NCBI RefSeq assembly: GCF_009937975.1
Contig: NZ_AP018441.1
Coordinates: forward strand, 310,001-374,000
DNA: 64,000 nt
Source: Undibacterium sp. YM2
Lineage (GTDB): Bacteria; Pseudomonadota; Gammaproteobacteria; Burkholderiales; Burkholderiaceae_D
Reading direction: 5' to 3'
Shown here: positions 55,209 to 64,000 of the stretch, piece after piece
How positions within the stretch are numbered: the first letter of the stretch is position 1
How the letters are laid out: the number at the start of each line of letters is the position of its first letter
Program-made: the position numbers and the translations under genes
Notes under the pieces: model-generated
Told to the model about the DNA's origin: nothing
What the model saw: only the letters and a program-made list of their open reading frames with translations
Database searches by the model: none

Positions 55209-56314
55209 CAGAACAACACCACAGAGCGTATCGATTCACCGCTTTTCATGAGATCAAAGCCTTCATTGATGCGTTCCAGAGGTAATCTGTGCGTGATCAG
55301 GTCATCGATGTTGATCTTGCCTTCCATATACCAATCGACGATCTTGGGTACGTCGGTGCGGCCACGGGCACCACCAAAGGCTGAGCCTTTCCATTCACGT
55401 CCAGTGACGAGCTGGAAGGGGCGGGTAGAGATTTCTGCGCCAGCTTCAGCGACGCCGATGATGATGGATTTGCCCCAGCCCTTGTGGCAGCATTCCAGTG
55501 CCTGACGCATGACCTTGGTATTGCCTATGCACTCGAAGGAATAATCGGCACCACCATCGGTCAACTGTATGATGTGGTCAACCACGTTTTCTACTTCGCT
55601 CGGATTGATGAAGTGGGTCATGCCAAATTTACGCGCCATGCTTTCACGCGCCGGGTTCAGATCGACGCCTATGATCTTGTCGGCACCGACCATCTTGGCA
55701 GCCTGTATGACATTGAGACCTATGCCGCCAAGGCCAAACACCACGACATTCGCGCCAGCTTCCACCTTGGCCGTGAAAACCACGGCACCTACGCCAGTGG
55801 TGACACCGCAACCGATGTAGCAAATCTTGTCGAAAGGCGCATCTTCCCGTACCTTGGCGACGGCGATTTCCGGCACCACGATGTAATTGGAGAATGTCGA
55901 TGTACCCATGTAATGGAATAGCGGCTTGCCATCGAGAGAGAAGCGCGATGTCGCATCCGGCATCAGTCCACGGCCTTGTGTTGAGCGTATCGCCTGGCAC
56001 AGATTGGTTTTGCGGGACAGGCAGAATTTGCACTGGCGGCATTCCGGGGTATACAGCGGGATCACATGATCACCCTTGCGCAGGCTGTTCACGCCAGGGC
56101 CGGTATCGACGATGACACCTGCACCTTCATGGCCGAGTATGGCCGGGAACAGACCTTCAGGATCAGCGCCGGACAGGGTGTAATAGTCGGTATGGCAAAT
56201 GCCGGTGGCCTTGACTTCGATCAGCACTTCACCAGCTTGCGGGCCTTGCAGGTCAACTTCTTCTATCGTCAGTGGTGCTCCGGCTTTCCAGGCGATGGCG
56301 GCTTTGGTTTTCAT
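55208..56314 (-). CDS. frmA: S-(hydroxymethyl)glutathione dehydrogenase (class III ADH)
   Basis: A 368-residue zinc enzyme that oxidises the formaldehyde-glutathione adduct to S-formylglutathione with NAD+. The catalytic zinc ligands are in ATGICHTDYY, GHEGAG and CYIGCGVTTG. The structural zinc site is in TPECRQCKFCLSRKTNLC and the NAD fold in VFGLGGIGLNVIQAAK. With fghA it forms the glutathione-dependent formaldehyde detoxification pathway. No frmR repressor is next to it. A GlxA-type regulator is divergent. Confidence 0.96.
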   Translation of the reverse strand: MKTKAAIAWKAGAPLTIEEVDLQGPQAGEVLIEVKATGICHTDYYTLSGADPEGLFPAILGHEGAGVIVDTGPGVNSLRKGDHVIPLYTPECRQCKFCLSRKTNLCQAIRSTQGRGLMPDATSRFSLDGKPLFHYMGTSTFSNYIVVPEIAVAKVREDAPFDKICYIGCGVTTGVGAVVFTAKVEAGANVVVFGLGGIGLNVIQAAKMVGADKIIGVDLNPARESMARKFGMTHFINPSEVENVVDHIIQLTDGGADYSFECIGNTKVMRQALECCHKGWGKSIIIGVAEAGAEISTRPFQLVTGREWKGSAFGGARGRTDVPKIVDWYMEGKINIDDLITHRLPLERINEGFDLMKSGESIRSVVLF

Positions 56315-56463
56315 GGCTGTCCTTTAAATGATGGGTCTTGGTCTGACACTAAAATGAGTTTGCTGATTGTGCTGTAAAGCGCAGTGAGTCTGTAATCTTT
56401 TTGCATGTCTGGCCGATTGTGCGCTAAGAATGGCTTAAAAAGACGGATGGTGCTGTTTCGATT

Positions 56464-57528
56464 ATGATGAGTGCTTTATTGAATATTATTGGGCCAGGGC
56501 TAATGATGAAGCCAATCAAAGCAGTGAAGCCAGGCATGGTCAAACGACCAACATTGGCACGCACAGTAGACATCGTGGTTTATCCCGGTTTCAAGGCACT
56601 GGAAGCGATAGGGCCTATGTCGGTATTTGAATATGCGAATATCCATTTGCAGCGTCAGGGCAAGCCTGCTGCCTATGATGTGAAGATTGCAGCGGCCCAT
56701 CAGGGGCCTGTACGTTCAGATACCCTGATGTGCCTGGAAGCCAGCAAGGTCATCAATACCCTGGCTTTGCCGGATGACGCCATCATCGTCGGTTCGCGCC
56801 ATATACAGCAGGCGCTGGCAGACAATCAGGCCATCATCGATTGGGTGGCAGAAGTTGCACCCAGGATCAAACGCCTGGCGGCACTATGTTCAGGCGCTTT
56901 TTTCCTGGCACGCACAGGTTTGCTGGACGGCAAACATGCGACTACACATTGGAGTGTTGCCCAGCAATTGCAAGATGATTTTGCTGCCGTGCAGGTAGAT
57001 GCTGATGCGATTTTTATCCGCAGCGGTAACCTGTGGACTTCTGCTGGTGTGACCGCTGGCATAGACCTGGCGCTGGCCTTTGTTGAAGATGATTGCGGTC
57101 ATGAACTCGCGCTTGAAGTTGCCAGCGACATGGTGGTGTACCTGAAACGTCCTGGCGGACAGTCACAATTCAGCACGCATCTGATGAGCCAAAAAACGGC
57201 GCAAACCAATATACGTGAATTGCAGCAATGGATATTATCCAACCTGCACCAGCGTCTGCCGGTATCTCAACTGGCCAAGATGGCGGGCATGAGCTTGCGT
57301 AACTTCACCCGTCTGTTCCAGCAAGAAGTAGGTGCCAGCACGACAGAATTTATTGAGACTGCGCGCCTTGAATTTGCCCGACAATTACTGGCGGATATGT
57401 CTGAGCAAACCCTGCCGGTGAAAACAATAGCGGCACGCTGTGGCTTTGGTAGTGACGACCAGTTGCGCAGGGTATTTCAAAAGCGCTTGCAGATGTCGCC
57501 AACACAGTATCGTGCTGCGCTGGCTTGA
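56464..57528 (+). CDS. GlxA-type AraC regulator with DJ-1/PfpI domain
   Basis: A 354-residue regulator. It has an N-terminal DJ-1/PfpI-like domain (about residues 32-215, with a cysteine in AALCSGAFFLA) and a C-terminal AraC double helix-turn-helix (about 245-350: LPVSQLAKMAGMSLRNFTRL and KTIAARCGFGSDDQLRRVFQ). The first 25-30 residues are outside the domain. ATG codons at 56503, 56506 and 56536 are other possible starts. It is divergent from frmA and may control it, though members of the family often govern amino-acid or betaine genes. Confidence 0.88.
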   Translation: MMSALLNIIGPGLMMKPIKAVKPGMVKRPTLARTVDIVVYPGFKALEAIGPMSVFEYANIHLQRQGKPAAYDVKIAAAHQGPVRSDTLMCLEASKVINTLALPDDAIIVGSRHIQQALADNQAIIDWVAEVAPRIKRLAALCSGAFFLARTGLLDGKHATTHWSVAQQLQDDFAAVQVDADAIFIRSGNLWTSAGVTAGIDLALAFVEDDCGHELALEVASDMVVYLKRPGGQSQFSTHLMSQKTAQTNIRELQQWILSNLHQRLPVSQLAKMAGMSLRNFTRLFQQEVGASTTEFIETARLEFARQLLADMSEQTLPVKTIAARCGFGSDDQLRRVFQKRLQMSPTQYRAALA

Positions 57529-57541
57529 TTAAAAATCTTTA

Positions 57542-57600
57542 GATCATCAGATCTCTACATCGTCAGACTTTACATCGCCAGATTTTACATCGCCATATAG
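57542..57600. repeat. 15-bp tandem repeats at the 3' end of the yitT-like gene
   Basis: ACATCGYCAGA units start at 57557, 57572 and 57587 with a period of exactly 15 bases, and a weaker fourth copy begins near 57542. Read on the minus strand each unit gives ATGTAA or ATGTAG in the frame of the gene ending at 57585, so stop codons are repeated in frame after the real one. Confidence 0.8.
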
Positions 57601-58214
57601 CGCCCCGGCCTGTGATTCAGGCTGATGGCCAGGTTGAGCGCAAAGGCACCAAGTACAGAAGCCAGCAAGGCCATAGGCGTGACCACCGCCAGCGATGCCA
57701 GCACGATGATGAAATCGACCGCCATCTGCAATTTACCGGCCCGTATGCCGCGTTTTTCTTGCAGATACAGAGCCAGGATATTGATGCCACCGAGGCTGGC
57801 CTGATGGCGGAACAAGACGATAAAACCCACGCCCATCATCAGGCCACCAGTCAGGGCAACATAAAAGGGAGCCATGACAGTTGTGGCTGTCAGATGCAGG
57901 AGCTTGGGATGCAGGCTGGAAAATACCGAGACCAATGCCACCGCACAAAAAGTCTTCAGGGTAAACCGCCAGCCCATGCGTCGCCAGGCCAGCCAATAAA
58001 ATGGCAGATTGATCAGAAAGAACACCAGGCCAAATGACCAGCCTGTCGTATAGTGCAGCAAGAACGCCAGGCCCGCTGTACCACCCGTCAGCAAGCCAGC
58101 CTGATTAAACAGGGCAACACCCAGGGACACCAGCAAAGTGCCGGTGATAATCGCCAGCACATCTTCCAGCAGACTATGCGGGATAAAGCGTTTAGATGCT
58201 GTGGCGGTTTTCAT
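57585..58214 (-). CDS. YitT family membrane protein
   Basis: A protein of about 209 residues with five predicted membrane helices and typical YitT segments GVALFNQAGLLTGGTAGLAF, TGWSFGLVFFLINLPFY and MMGVGFIVLFRHQASLGGINI. Only the membrane part is present. The C-terminal DUF2179 domain found in many relatives is absent. Function is unknown. An ATG at 58244 in frame would add ten residues. The last codons lie in a 15-bp repeat. Confidence 0.82.
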   Translation of the reverse strand: MKTATASKRFIPHSLLEDVLAIITGTLLVSLGVALFNQAGLLTGGTAGLAFLLHYTTGWSFGLVFFLINLPFYWLAWRRMGWRFTLKTFCAVALVSVFSSLHPKLLHLTATTVMAPFYVALTGGLMMGVGFIVLFRHQASLGGINILALYLQEKRGIRAGKLQMAVDFIIVLASLAVVTPMALLASVLGAFALNLAISLNHRPGRYMAM

Positions 58215-58359
58215 GAAGGCGCAAAGTATGGGAATGAAAGGCAATTGTACGCCGCAGTCCCCAGCCCATCATCATGCTTCAGTGTGCATTCCCGCTTTCA
58301 TTGACCTGTGTCAAACCTCCTGCTTCAGTTTTGCAACAGGCAGATGCCAGTGGTGAATA

Positions 58360-58400
58360 AAAAGCATGACTTGCCGTGCCGGATAAGTCATGCTTTTTTT
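58360..58400. terminator. Terminator hairpin
   Basis: AAAAGCATGACTT (58360-58372) and AAGTCATGCTTTT (58385-58397) form a perfect 13-bp stem with T-rich and A-rich sides. It lies between the end of the TPR gene (58429, minus) and the start of the yitT-like gene and serves the minus-strand TPR transcript. Confidence 0.85.
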
Positions 58401-58428
58401 ACTCAATATGTCCTGGTATTTTTTGTAA

Positions 58429-59409
58429 TCAGGCTTTCAAGGCCTTTAACTGTTCTTCTGCATCTGCACGCAGTTTTTTGCTCAAGGCTGGTTTGAAGCT
58501 CAGTGCTTTTTCAAAATAAGAAATTGCCTTGGGCTTTTCATTCACGGCTTGCAGGCATTGTGCAAGGCGGTAATAGATGCCTGCATTGGTATCAAGTGTC
58601 TGGGCTTTTTCAAACCAGCTCAGTGCTTCCTTGTGTTTGCCTTGCTCCTGTAATGAGCGGCCCATGCCAAATGCGCCTTGATATTTGGCAGGAAAGCGTT
58701 GCTGCAGGTCGGTAAAGATGCGCTCTGCATCACTGTATTTCTTTTGCTGTACATAATTCGCACCTATGCTGTACAGGATGTTGCGTTGCATGTTGATGAG
58801 TGACTCGGTATTACCGGGAATGGCACTCAGGGCTGCTGTTTCTGCACTGGCAAATTTGTCGTCTGCCAGGTCCACATTCGCCTGCAATAAATTGCCAGCA
58901 GCGCTATTCACTTTCGCGGTTTCTATGACCAGGTTTTGTGCCTTGCTTTTGCCACCACCAGCAATCGCCGGTGCCTGCAAATAAAATTGCAACAGCGAGC
59001 TGCGCGCGCTGTAATTTTTGGGGTCCAGTTCTACTGCCTTGATAAAGGCGTCGCGGATTTTGCCGGCGTAGGACATGGCGGCAAACATGCTGCCGGATGT
59101 GGCCTTGGTGCCTAAAACATTGCCCAGCATTTCATGGCATTCAGACAGTTGGGGATGGGCGCTAACACATTGCTCTGCGTATTTCGCGGCTTCATCGAGT
59201 TTGTCGAGTTTGCCTTCGGCCAGTATCAATTCTGCTTTTACCAGCAAGGCATCGGCGTTATTGGCATCGGTGCTTAATTTGGCATTCGCGGTTTTTTCTG
59301 CTTCAGCATATTTCTTTGCCTTCATCAAGCCATCGTACTCATGGGCGCTGGCGGCTTGCATGGTGAGCAAGGTGATGGCACTGGCGAGCAAAGCAGGTAC
59401 AAGTTTCAT
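58429..59409 (-). CDS. Exported TPR-repeat protein
   Basis: A 326-residue protein with a cleavable signal peptide (cut near residue 22, ASA-HEY) and tetratricopeptide repeats over nearly the whole mature part. Clear units are seen near 210-245 (YVQQKKYSDAERIFTDLQQR) and 250-320 (GKHKEALSWFEKAQTLD, then KPKAISYFEKAL). It should act in the periplasm as a scaffold. The partner is unknown. Confidence 0.82.
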   Translation of the reverse strand: MKLVPALLASAITLLTMQAASAHEYDGLMKAKKYAEAEKTANAKLSTDANNADALLVKAELILAEGKLDKLDEAAKYAEQCVSAHPQLSECHEMLGNVLGTKATSGSMFAAMSYAGKIRDAFIKAVELDPKNYSARSSLLQFYLQAPAIAGGGKSKAQNLVIETAKVNSAAGNLLQANVDLADDKFASAETAALSAIPGNTESLINMQRNILYSIGANYVQQKKYSDAERIFTDLQQRFPAKYQGAFGMGRSLQEQGKHKEALSWFEKAQTLDTNAGIYYRLAQCLQAVNEKPKAISYFEKALSFKPALSKKLRADAEEQLKALKA

Positions 59410-59517
59410 GGAAGACCCCCGAAAAGAATTGATCCCTCATTAACGCTGCGCCAGTCATTTGGTTGACTGGCGCAGTGAAGGGGCAAAACCGCAGGGATCA
59501 AAAAGGACAGATCAGTC

Positions 59518-61611
59518 TCAGTCTTTCTTTTCCGTTTCCAGTTCCTTTTGTGTTTCTTCTGCTGTGGTGGCTTCCCTGGCCGGAAAGAAATAATCACGTG
59601 GATTTTCCTTGAAGCGTGTCCACAGCAAGACGGTCAGCAAACCACCCTGACCAAAACTGACACGGCGTGAACGCAAGGCCACCAGCATCGCCAGGCTGAA
59701 GCTGACACCGAGATTGACCATCCCTATGCACATGATGCCAAACAGCGAATAGGCCGCCACTTGCCAGCTCATGACATTGTCAAGGCCGACCAGGGCAAAG
59801 GCAAAATTGGCGCTGGCAAAGGTGATGTGGCGTATGTCTATCGGCAAACCAAAGAAACTGCCCAACTGCCCTATCGTACCGAGCATGATGCCAAAGAAAA
59901 AATTCCCCGCCAGCGCACCAAGGTTATTGCCTATGTAAGTGGTGACGCGCAACAGGCGCGCCTCGCCGAGCAGGCTTTTGAGCCAGCCCAACTGGCGCAG
60001 ACGTTCCGGGATATTTGCGTAACTGGCCTTGTTATCGTAATAGCCTGAGATCAGGCCGGACAAGAACAGGCAGACACCGGCAATCGCCGCATGCGGCAAG
60101 GCAAGGCTGCCAAAGGGATCGATATCATGCAACAGGTGCTGGGCTTTTTCTGGCGACACCAGATGCTTGCCTGTGATGGCAAGCCAGGCCCAGGCAATGC
60201 CATAGGCGGTGGGCATGGCCAGGCCTATATTACCGATGATGGCAATGAATTGCGAACGCAATACGCGCACGATGAGCTCAGCCAGTTCATCAAGTTTTTG
60301 CTTGCCGCCATCGATGGCGCGCGCCAGCAGGGCTGCGGTCATCGCCGGTTGCTTGGTGGCGATGGTGAAGTGCAAGACATGCACCAGCATGAAGCCACCT
60401 GAGTAATTCAGGCTGTACAGCACAGCATAACCAAACGGCGCCAGCGCGAGGGAACCAAACAAAATCTTGATCAATGCCATGAAGCCGACAATGAAACCAG
60501 CACCCAGGGCAGAGCGCAACATCTCCAGCCATTCGGCCCGGTTGTTCGTCACATAGTGCTCACCACTTTTACCTGCACGCTCGGTCACCTGCAGTGACAA
60601 GAGCTCGGTATTGCTTTGCATGAGATTGCGCAGGCTATGGCTGTGGTTTTCTGCGATAGACAATTCCTTGAACAGGGCGGTACCTATGGTTGCTGCGTGC
60701 TCAGTGCTACGGCTGTCAAGCATGTCCAGCAACTGACGCAGGCGGGCTATGCTTTGCATCAGTTGCAGCAGCAGGCGCGTCAGGCTGATCGAGACGCCTT
60801 GCAATGCCGCCGTGCGGCGTATGCGGTTGACGATGTCTTCACACTGGGTCAGCAAGACTTCTATGTGTTTGCTGTCCTCACGTTCGCATGACTTGTCGGT
60901 CAGCCACTTGTTATAGCAAATCACATAGTCATTGATCGCATCATTCTGGCGCAGGAAAGGTGACTCGAATTTTTCTATGTCGGGATAATTGCGTACCAGT
61001 TCGGCTTCCAGGCCTATATTCGTGACGCGGTAAGACAGCACCTGTACGGCACTGAGAATTTCACATGTCAGTGCCGCATAGGTGGTACGCGGTGCACGCG
61101 AGCGAAAGCCTATGGCCCTGAGCAAATCCATCCAGGCCTGGTCGGTTACTGCATTGATCCAGATGTGGTCGGTTTTTTTATGAAACAACTGGCCAAATAC
61201 GTCCTTGATATAGGCGTCATTGACCAGTGGCGGCAAAAATTTATTCATCAATCTTTGCCTGGCCGCAGACCAGAAGCCGGTATTCTGGGTGATGCCCACA
61301 TCGGTGAACAAATGCACCAGCTTGCGCGTGGTCAATACCTGTACCAAATAACAGCGCAAGGCCTTGCGCCATGCCGGATTACTTTGCAGCACAAAGCACA
61401 GCGCACGCAGGTTGTCGGTAGCCCTTGCGGTATCTTGTGGACGGGGCGGGCGTATCTCTGCAATCAGCTCACGCAAGTGCTGGATATCATTGAGTGCAGG
61501 ATATTCGCCAAGGCGGATTTCAATTTCCGCTAAAACACTGTCTAAGCTCAAACCTTTCTCCTCAAAATGCCATGAACATAAGCTTGTAACGCAATTCATG
61601 GGTTTTGTCAT
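59518..61611 (-). CDS. Polytopic membrane protein of the 'site-specific recombinase' (Gcr, PF10136) family
   Basis: A 697-residue protein that matches the family named site-specific recombinase after gonococcal Gcr. The N-terminal half (about 1-360) is soluble and helical. The C-terminal half has about seven hydrophobic segments (for example MLRSALGAGFIVGFMALIKI, AGVCLFLSGLISGYY and LGALAGNFFFGIMLGTIGQL). No tyrosine- or serine-recombinase active-site motif is seen, so the name is probably wrong and a membrane role is more likely. The start may be 61599 or further upstream. Confidence 0.82.
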   Translation of the reverse strand: MTKPMNCVTSLCSWHFEEKGLSLDSVLAEIEIRLGEYPALNDIQHLRELIAEIRPPRPQDTARATDNLRALCFVLQSNPAWRKALRCYLVQVLTTRKLVHLFTDVGITQNTGFWSAARQRLMNKFLPPLVNDAYIKDVFGQLFHKKTDHIWINAVTDQAWMDLLRAIGFRSRAPRTTYAALTCEILSAVQVLSYRVTNIGLEAELVRNYPDIEKFESPFLRQNDAINDYVICYNKWLTDKSCEREDSKHIEVLLTQCEDIVNRIRRTAALQGVSISLTRLLLQLMQSIARLRQLLDMLDSRSTEHAATIGTALFKELSIAENHSHSLRNLMQSNTELLSLQVTERAGKSGEHYVTNNRAEWLEMLRSALGAGFIVGFMALIKILFGSLALAPFGYAVLYSLNYSGGFMLVHVLHFTIATKQPAMTAALLARAIDGGKQKLDELAELIVRVLRSQFIAIIGNIGLAMPTAYGIAWAWLAITGKHLVSPEKAQHLLHDIDPFGSLALPHAAIAGVCLFLSGLISGYYDNKASYANIPERLRQLGWLKSLLGEARLLRVTTYIGNNLGALAGNFFFGIMLGTIGQLGSFFGLPIDIRHITFASANFAFALVGLDNVMSWQVAAYSLFGIMCIGMVNLGVSFSLAMLVALRSRRVSFGQGGLLTVLLWTRFKENPRDYFFPAREATTAEETQKELETEKKD

Positions 61612-61776
61612 GCAGCCAATGAAAGTGGAGAGCCTTCCATTAGCATACCTTAGGCCTTAAGAGGTGTGGCAAATTGCTGATTTTTCAAGAGCAGCATTAT
61701 GTAAGCCATTGCATTTGCATGCAAAAAGAGGCAATTTAGTCTAAAGTGTCGGGGTGTTCATTAAAAAGGTTGAGCG

Positions 61777-63078
61777 TTGGATAATTTATTGTTGGTGCTG
61801 GCTGCCCTGTTACTGGTCTTGTTAAATGGCTTTTTCGTGGCAGCAGAATTCGGTCTGGTGAAGTTGCGTCAGACCAGGGTGCGCAGTATTGCAAAAACCT
61901 CAGGTTTGCGTGGCCGCCTCTTATTCACGGTGCATCAACACCTGGATACCTATTTATCCGCCTGTCAGCTTGGTATTACCCTGGCATCCCTGGGCCTGGG
62001 CTGGATAGGCGAACCTGCCTTTGCACGCCTGCTGCATCCCCTGTTTATTCTTGCCGGTATCACTTCAGAAGAACTGATACACGGTGTCTCTTTCTTTTTT
62101 GCATTCTTCGTTATTTCCTTCCTGCATATCGTGGTCGGTGAGCTTGCGCCCAAATCCATGGCGATACGCATGCCTGAGCGCGTCTCTTTGTGGACAGCGC
62201 CAGCCCTGTATGCGTTTTACTGGGCCATGTACCCGGCGATCTGGACCCTGAACTTCAGTTCCAACAAGGTCTTGAAATGGATAGGCCTGAGTGCAGAACA
62301 TGGTGGTGACGCCCATTATTCGCCTGAAGAACTCAAGCTCATCCTGCGCGGCAGCCACGGCGGCAAGAAAGAAACCCGCGATGAGTGGAGCATCATGGCC
62401 CAGGTGCTGGATTTTGGTGGTCTTGAAATTTCTGACCTCATGCGCCCCATCAATGAAGTCGTGGCCATGTACAAAGGCGCCAGTCTCGAAGAAAACATGC
62501 AGACCGCTGCCCGTAACCGCTTCAGCCGTTATCCTTATTTTGATGAAGATGAAGAAACCGTGCTGGGCATGCTGCACCTCAAAGACCTGTTCCTCGCGCA
62601 GCAGGCTGGCAAGCCGCTGGATGATCTGAGCAAGCATTTGCGCCAGGTTGAGTTTGTGCCACCGACCATGCCTGCGCTGGAATTGTTCCGCCGCTTCCGC
62701 AAGGGCGCGCCGCACTTCGCCATCGTCGGCGTGCGTGGCAGCAAGCCTGTCGGCTTTTTGACACTGGATAATCTGCTAAGTGCCCTGGTTGGCCAGATAC
62801 GCGATGAATTCCGCCAGAATGAAAATGACTGGACGACCCTGGACGATGGTACCCTGATAGGCAAGGGCAGCCTGCCCCTGTTCACGCTGGGCAGTGCGCT
62901 GGGTTTTGATGTCGATAGCGATGAAGTCGAATCCATAGGCGGCCTGATCATGCACAAACTCGGGGACTTGCCGGTGGAAGGCCAGAAAGTCGAGTTTGAA
63001 CGCTTTGATGCCGTCGTCAAGAAAATGAATGGCCCACGTATCATTCTGGTCAGGATACATCCCAAATCCGAGGCATAA
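61777..63078 (+). CDS. CNNM/CorC-type transporter (hemolysin-family protein)
   Basis: A 433-residue protein. A CNNM membrane domain (about 1-190: VLLNGFFVAAEFGLVKLRQT, YLSACQLGITLASLGLGWIG) is followed by two CBS domains (about 210-335) and a CorC_HlyC domain (about 350-430). Relatives export Mg2+ or Co2+, or affect ion balance. The 'hemolysin' label is historical. The start is a TTG at 61777, with AAAAAGG about 8 bases upstream. It is the only initiator that includes the complete first membrane helix. Confidence 0.88.
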   Translation: MDNLLLVLAALLLVLLNGFFVAAEFGLVKLRQTRVRSIAKTSGLRGRLLFTVHQHLDTYLSACQLGITLASLGLGWIGEPAFARLLHPLFILAGITSEELIHGVSFFFAFFVISFLHIVVGELAPKSMAIRMPERVSLWTAPALYAFYWAMYPAIWTLNFSSNKVLKWIGLSAEHGGDAHYSPEELKLILRGSHGGKKETRDEWSIMAQVLDFGGLEISDLMRPINEVVAMYKGASLEENMQTAARNRFSRYPYFDEDEETVLGMLHLKDLFLAQQAGKPLDDLSKHLRQVEFVPPTMPALELFRRFRKGAPHFAIVGVRGSKPVGFLTLDNLLSALVGQIRDEFRQNENDWTTLDDGTLIGKGSLPLFTLGSALGFDVDSDEVESIGGLIMHKLGDLPVEGQKVEFERFDAVVKKMNGPRIILVRIHPKSEA

Positions 63079-63210
63079 GGAACACATCAGCAAAGCTGTG
63101 CACAGAAATAATGCAATTCATGATTGCATGGCAGGAAACTTGTTTTAGAATAGCTACTTAACCCTACTAGCAGTAATGTTTTATTGCCTGGTATAGAAAG
63201 TGCTGATCCC

Positions 63211-64000
63211 ATGACTTCTCAAAACAGCTTGTCCATATATGCACGGAGCTTCTGGCTCACGCTTGTGGTATTTGCTGTTTTTACCCTTGTCTTTGGCTGG
63301 TATGTTTATGCCGAGAAAGCTGTAGATCAACTCAATGAGTTGCGTTACGAGTCACATATCCTGTCCATGGAATTACAGGAGAGTTCAGAGGACCTGACGC
63401 GCCTGGTACGCGCCTATGTCGTCACTGGCGATCCGGACTACAAACGCTATTTTCAGCAGGTTCTTGATGTACGTGATGGCAAGCTGCCACGACCTGCGCT
63501 GGGCAAGAATTTGTTCTGGGATCTGGTTCCGGCAAGTCAGGCCCAGACCAGGGACGAGGTCAGCAAGCTGAATGACTTTGCCGGTCTGCGTATCCCATTA
63601 TTGGACCTGATAAAAAAGACTGGTATCAGTAAGGAAGAATTCACACTCCTTGAGCAGGCAAAGGCAAATTCTGACGCCCTTACCGCAATCGAATTCAGGG
63701 CCATGGATTTGATAGAAAACCCGGGGCCGGATGTGACGGCTGCCAGAGCCCAGGCCAGTCATCTTCTGTATGACGAACAATATCGCAAAACCAAACTGGC
63801 GATCTTGCAACCCATCGCACAAGCACGCCATTTGATGGAAGCACGCGGGCTGGTTCTGGTAGAAGAGGCGGCGCAGTTTGCCATGTACGTGCGCATGCTG
63901 TTCGTCTTTGTGGGCATCCTGCTGGTAGGTATGCTGTGGCGCGCCTATCGCTCGCTGAACATGAGCCTTGGCGCTTCCATCCATGAAGTGTCAGCCAGCC
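63211..64000 (+). CDS. Membrane sensor protein, N-terminal part (cut by window end)
   Basis: The first 263 residues of a longer protein. A membrane helix at about 13-33 (TLVVFAVFTLVFGWYVYAEK) is followed by a helical periplasmic region of about 190 residues (SMELQESSEDLTRLVRAYVV, YVRMLFVFVG) and a second helix at about 228-246. A cytoplasmic signal-relay part begins just before the edge. This is the usual layout of a chemoreceptor, histidine kinase or diguanylate cyclase. The output domain lies beyond the window, so the type cannot be decided. Confidence 0.75.
   Translation, partial: MTSQNSLSIYARSFWLTLVVFAVFTLVFGWYVYAEKAVDQLNELRYESHILSMELQESSEDLTRLVRAYVVTGDPDYKRYFQQVLDVRDGKLPRPALGKNLFWDLVPASQAQTRDEVSKLNDFAGLRIPLLDLIKKTGISKEEFTLLEQAKANSDALTAIEFRAMDLIENPGPDVTAARAQASHLLYDEQYRKTKLAILQPIAQARHLMEARGLVLVEEAAQFAMYVRMLFVFVGILLVGMLWRAYRSLNMSLGASIHEVSAS

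Noticed and set aside
54474..55505. 343-residue plus-strand open frame over fghA and frmA
   Set aside because: It crosses two well-supported minus-strand genes and has no family likeness.
59518..61611. Interpretation of the 'site-specific recombinase' as evidence of a mobile element
   Set aside because: No attachment sites, inverted repeats or phage genes are nearby and the protein looks like a membrane protein.

Overview
The window looks like a chromosomal segment of a betaproteobacterium of the order Burkholderiales, most like the Oxalobacteraceae (Undibacterium/Herbaspirillum/Janthinobacterium-type). This rests on the order tRNA-Tyr, tRNA-Gly, tRNA-Thr, tuf, tRNA-Trp, secE, nusG, rplKAJL, rpoBC followed by a birA without a DNA-binding domain and coaX, and on the general look of the proteins. 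No rRNA, CRISPR array, insertion sequence, prophage or replication origin was seen. The family placement is an inference from protein resemblance, not from a database search.

Layout. 1-3.6 kb: ttcA (cut by the window edge), folB and a pteridine-reductase-like SDR on the minus strand, divergent from a MidA-type methyltransferase and a DUF2905 protein. 3.8-7.8 kb: a receiver-TPR protein with Glu at the phosphoacceptor position, an HDOD-GAF protein, and a LysE-family exporter broken by a one-base frameshift. 7.8-11.4 kb: an unknown 267-residue protein, ArsC, a GDT1-type manganese exporter behind a yybP-ykoY manganese riboswitch, MgtC, and a TetR regulator. 11.6-25.8 kb: the translation/transcription core (four tRNAs, tuf, secE-nusG, rplKAJL, rpoBC) with a near-consensus promoter, an L10-type leader, an attenuator before rpoB and a strong terminator after rpoC. 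25.9-28.9 kb: birA, coaX, a SPOR-like protein and two tandem paralogous small membrane proteins.

29-40 kb: an IclR regulator with hutG-hutF (the last two steps of the formylglutamate branch of histidine degradation), DUF2628, DAHP synthase, a PhyH oxygenase, two TlpA-type thiol proteins, a solute-binding protein, lysA divergent from an Lrp regulator, an outer-membrane protein and a flavin reductase. 40-46 kb: a YcgR-like PilZ protein, a P2-type cation ATPase, an AraC regulator and a solitary livM.

46-52 kb holds the most interesting locus: a BlaI-type repressor preceded by phased CTAG repeats, a protein that joins a BlaR1-type M56 metallopeptidase to a PBP7-like S11 peptidase domain, a TonB-dependent receptor and a class C beta-lactamase, all co-oriented. 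I infer a beta-lactam or cell-wall-damage sensing system in which a PBP7-like domain replaces the usual class D-like sensor. 52-64 kb: a DUF3334 protein, a long KAS III, the glutathione-dependent formaldehyde detoxification pair (fghA, frmA) divergent from a GlxA-type regulator, YitT, a secreted TPR protein, a polytopic protein of the misnamed 'site-specific recombinase' family, a CNNM/CorC transporter, and a sensor protein cut by the window end.
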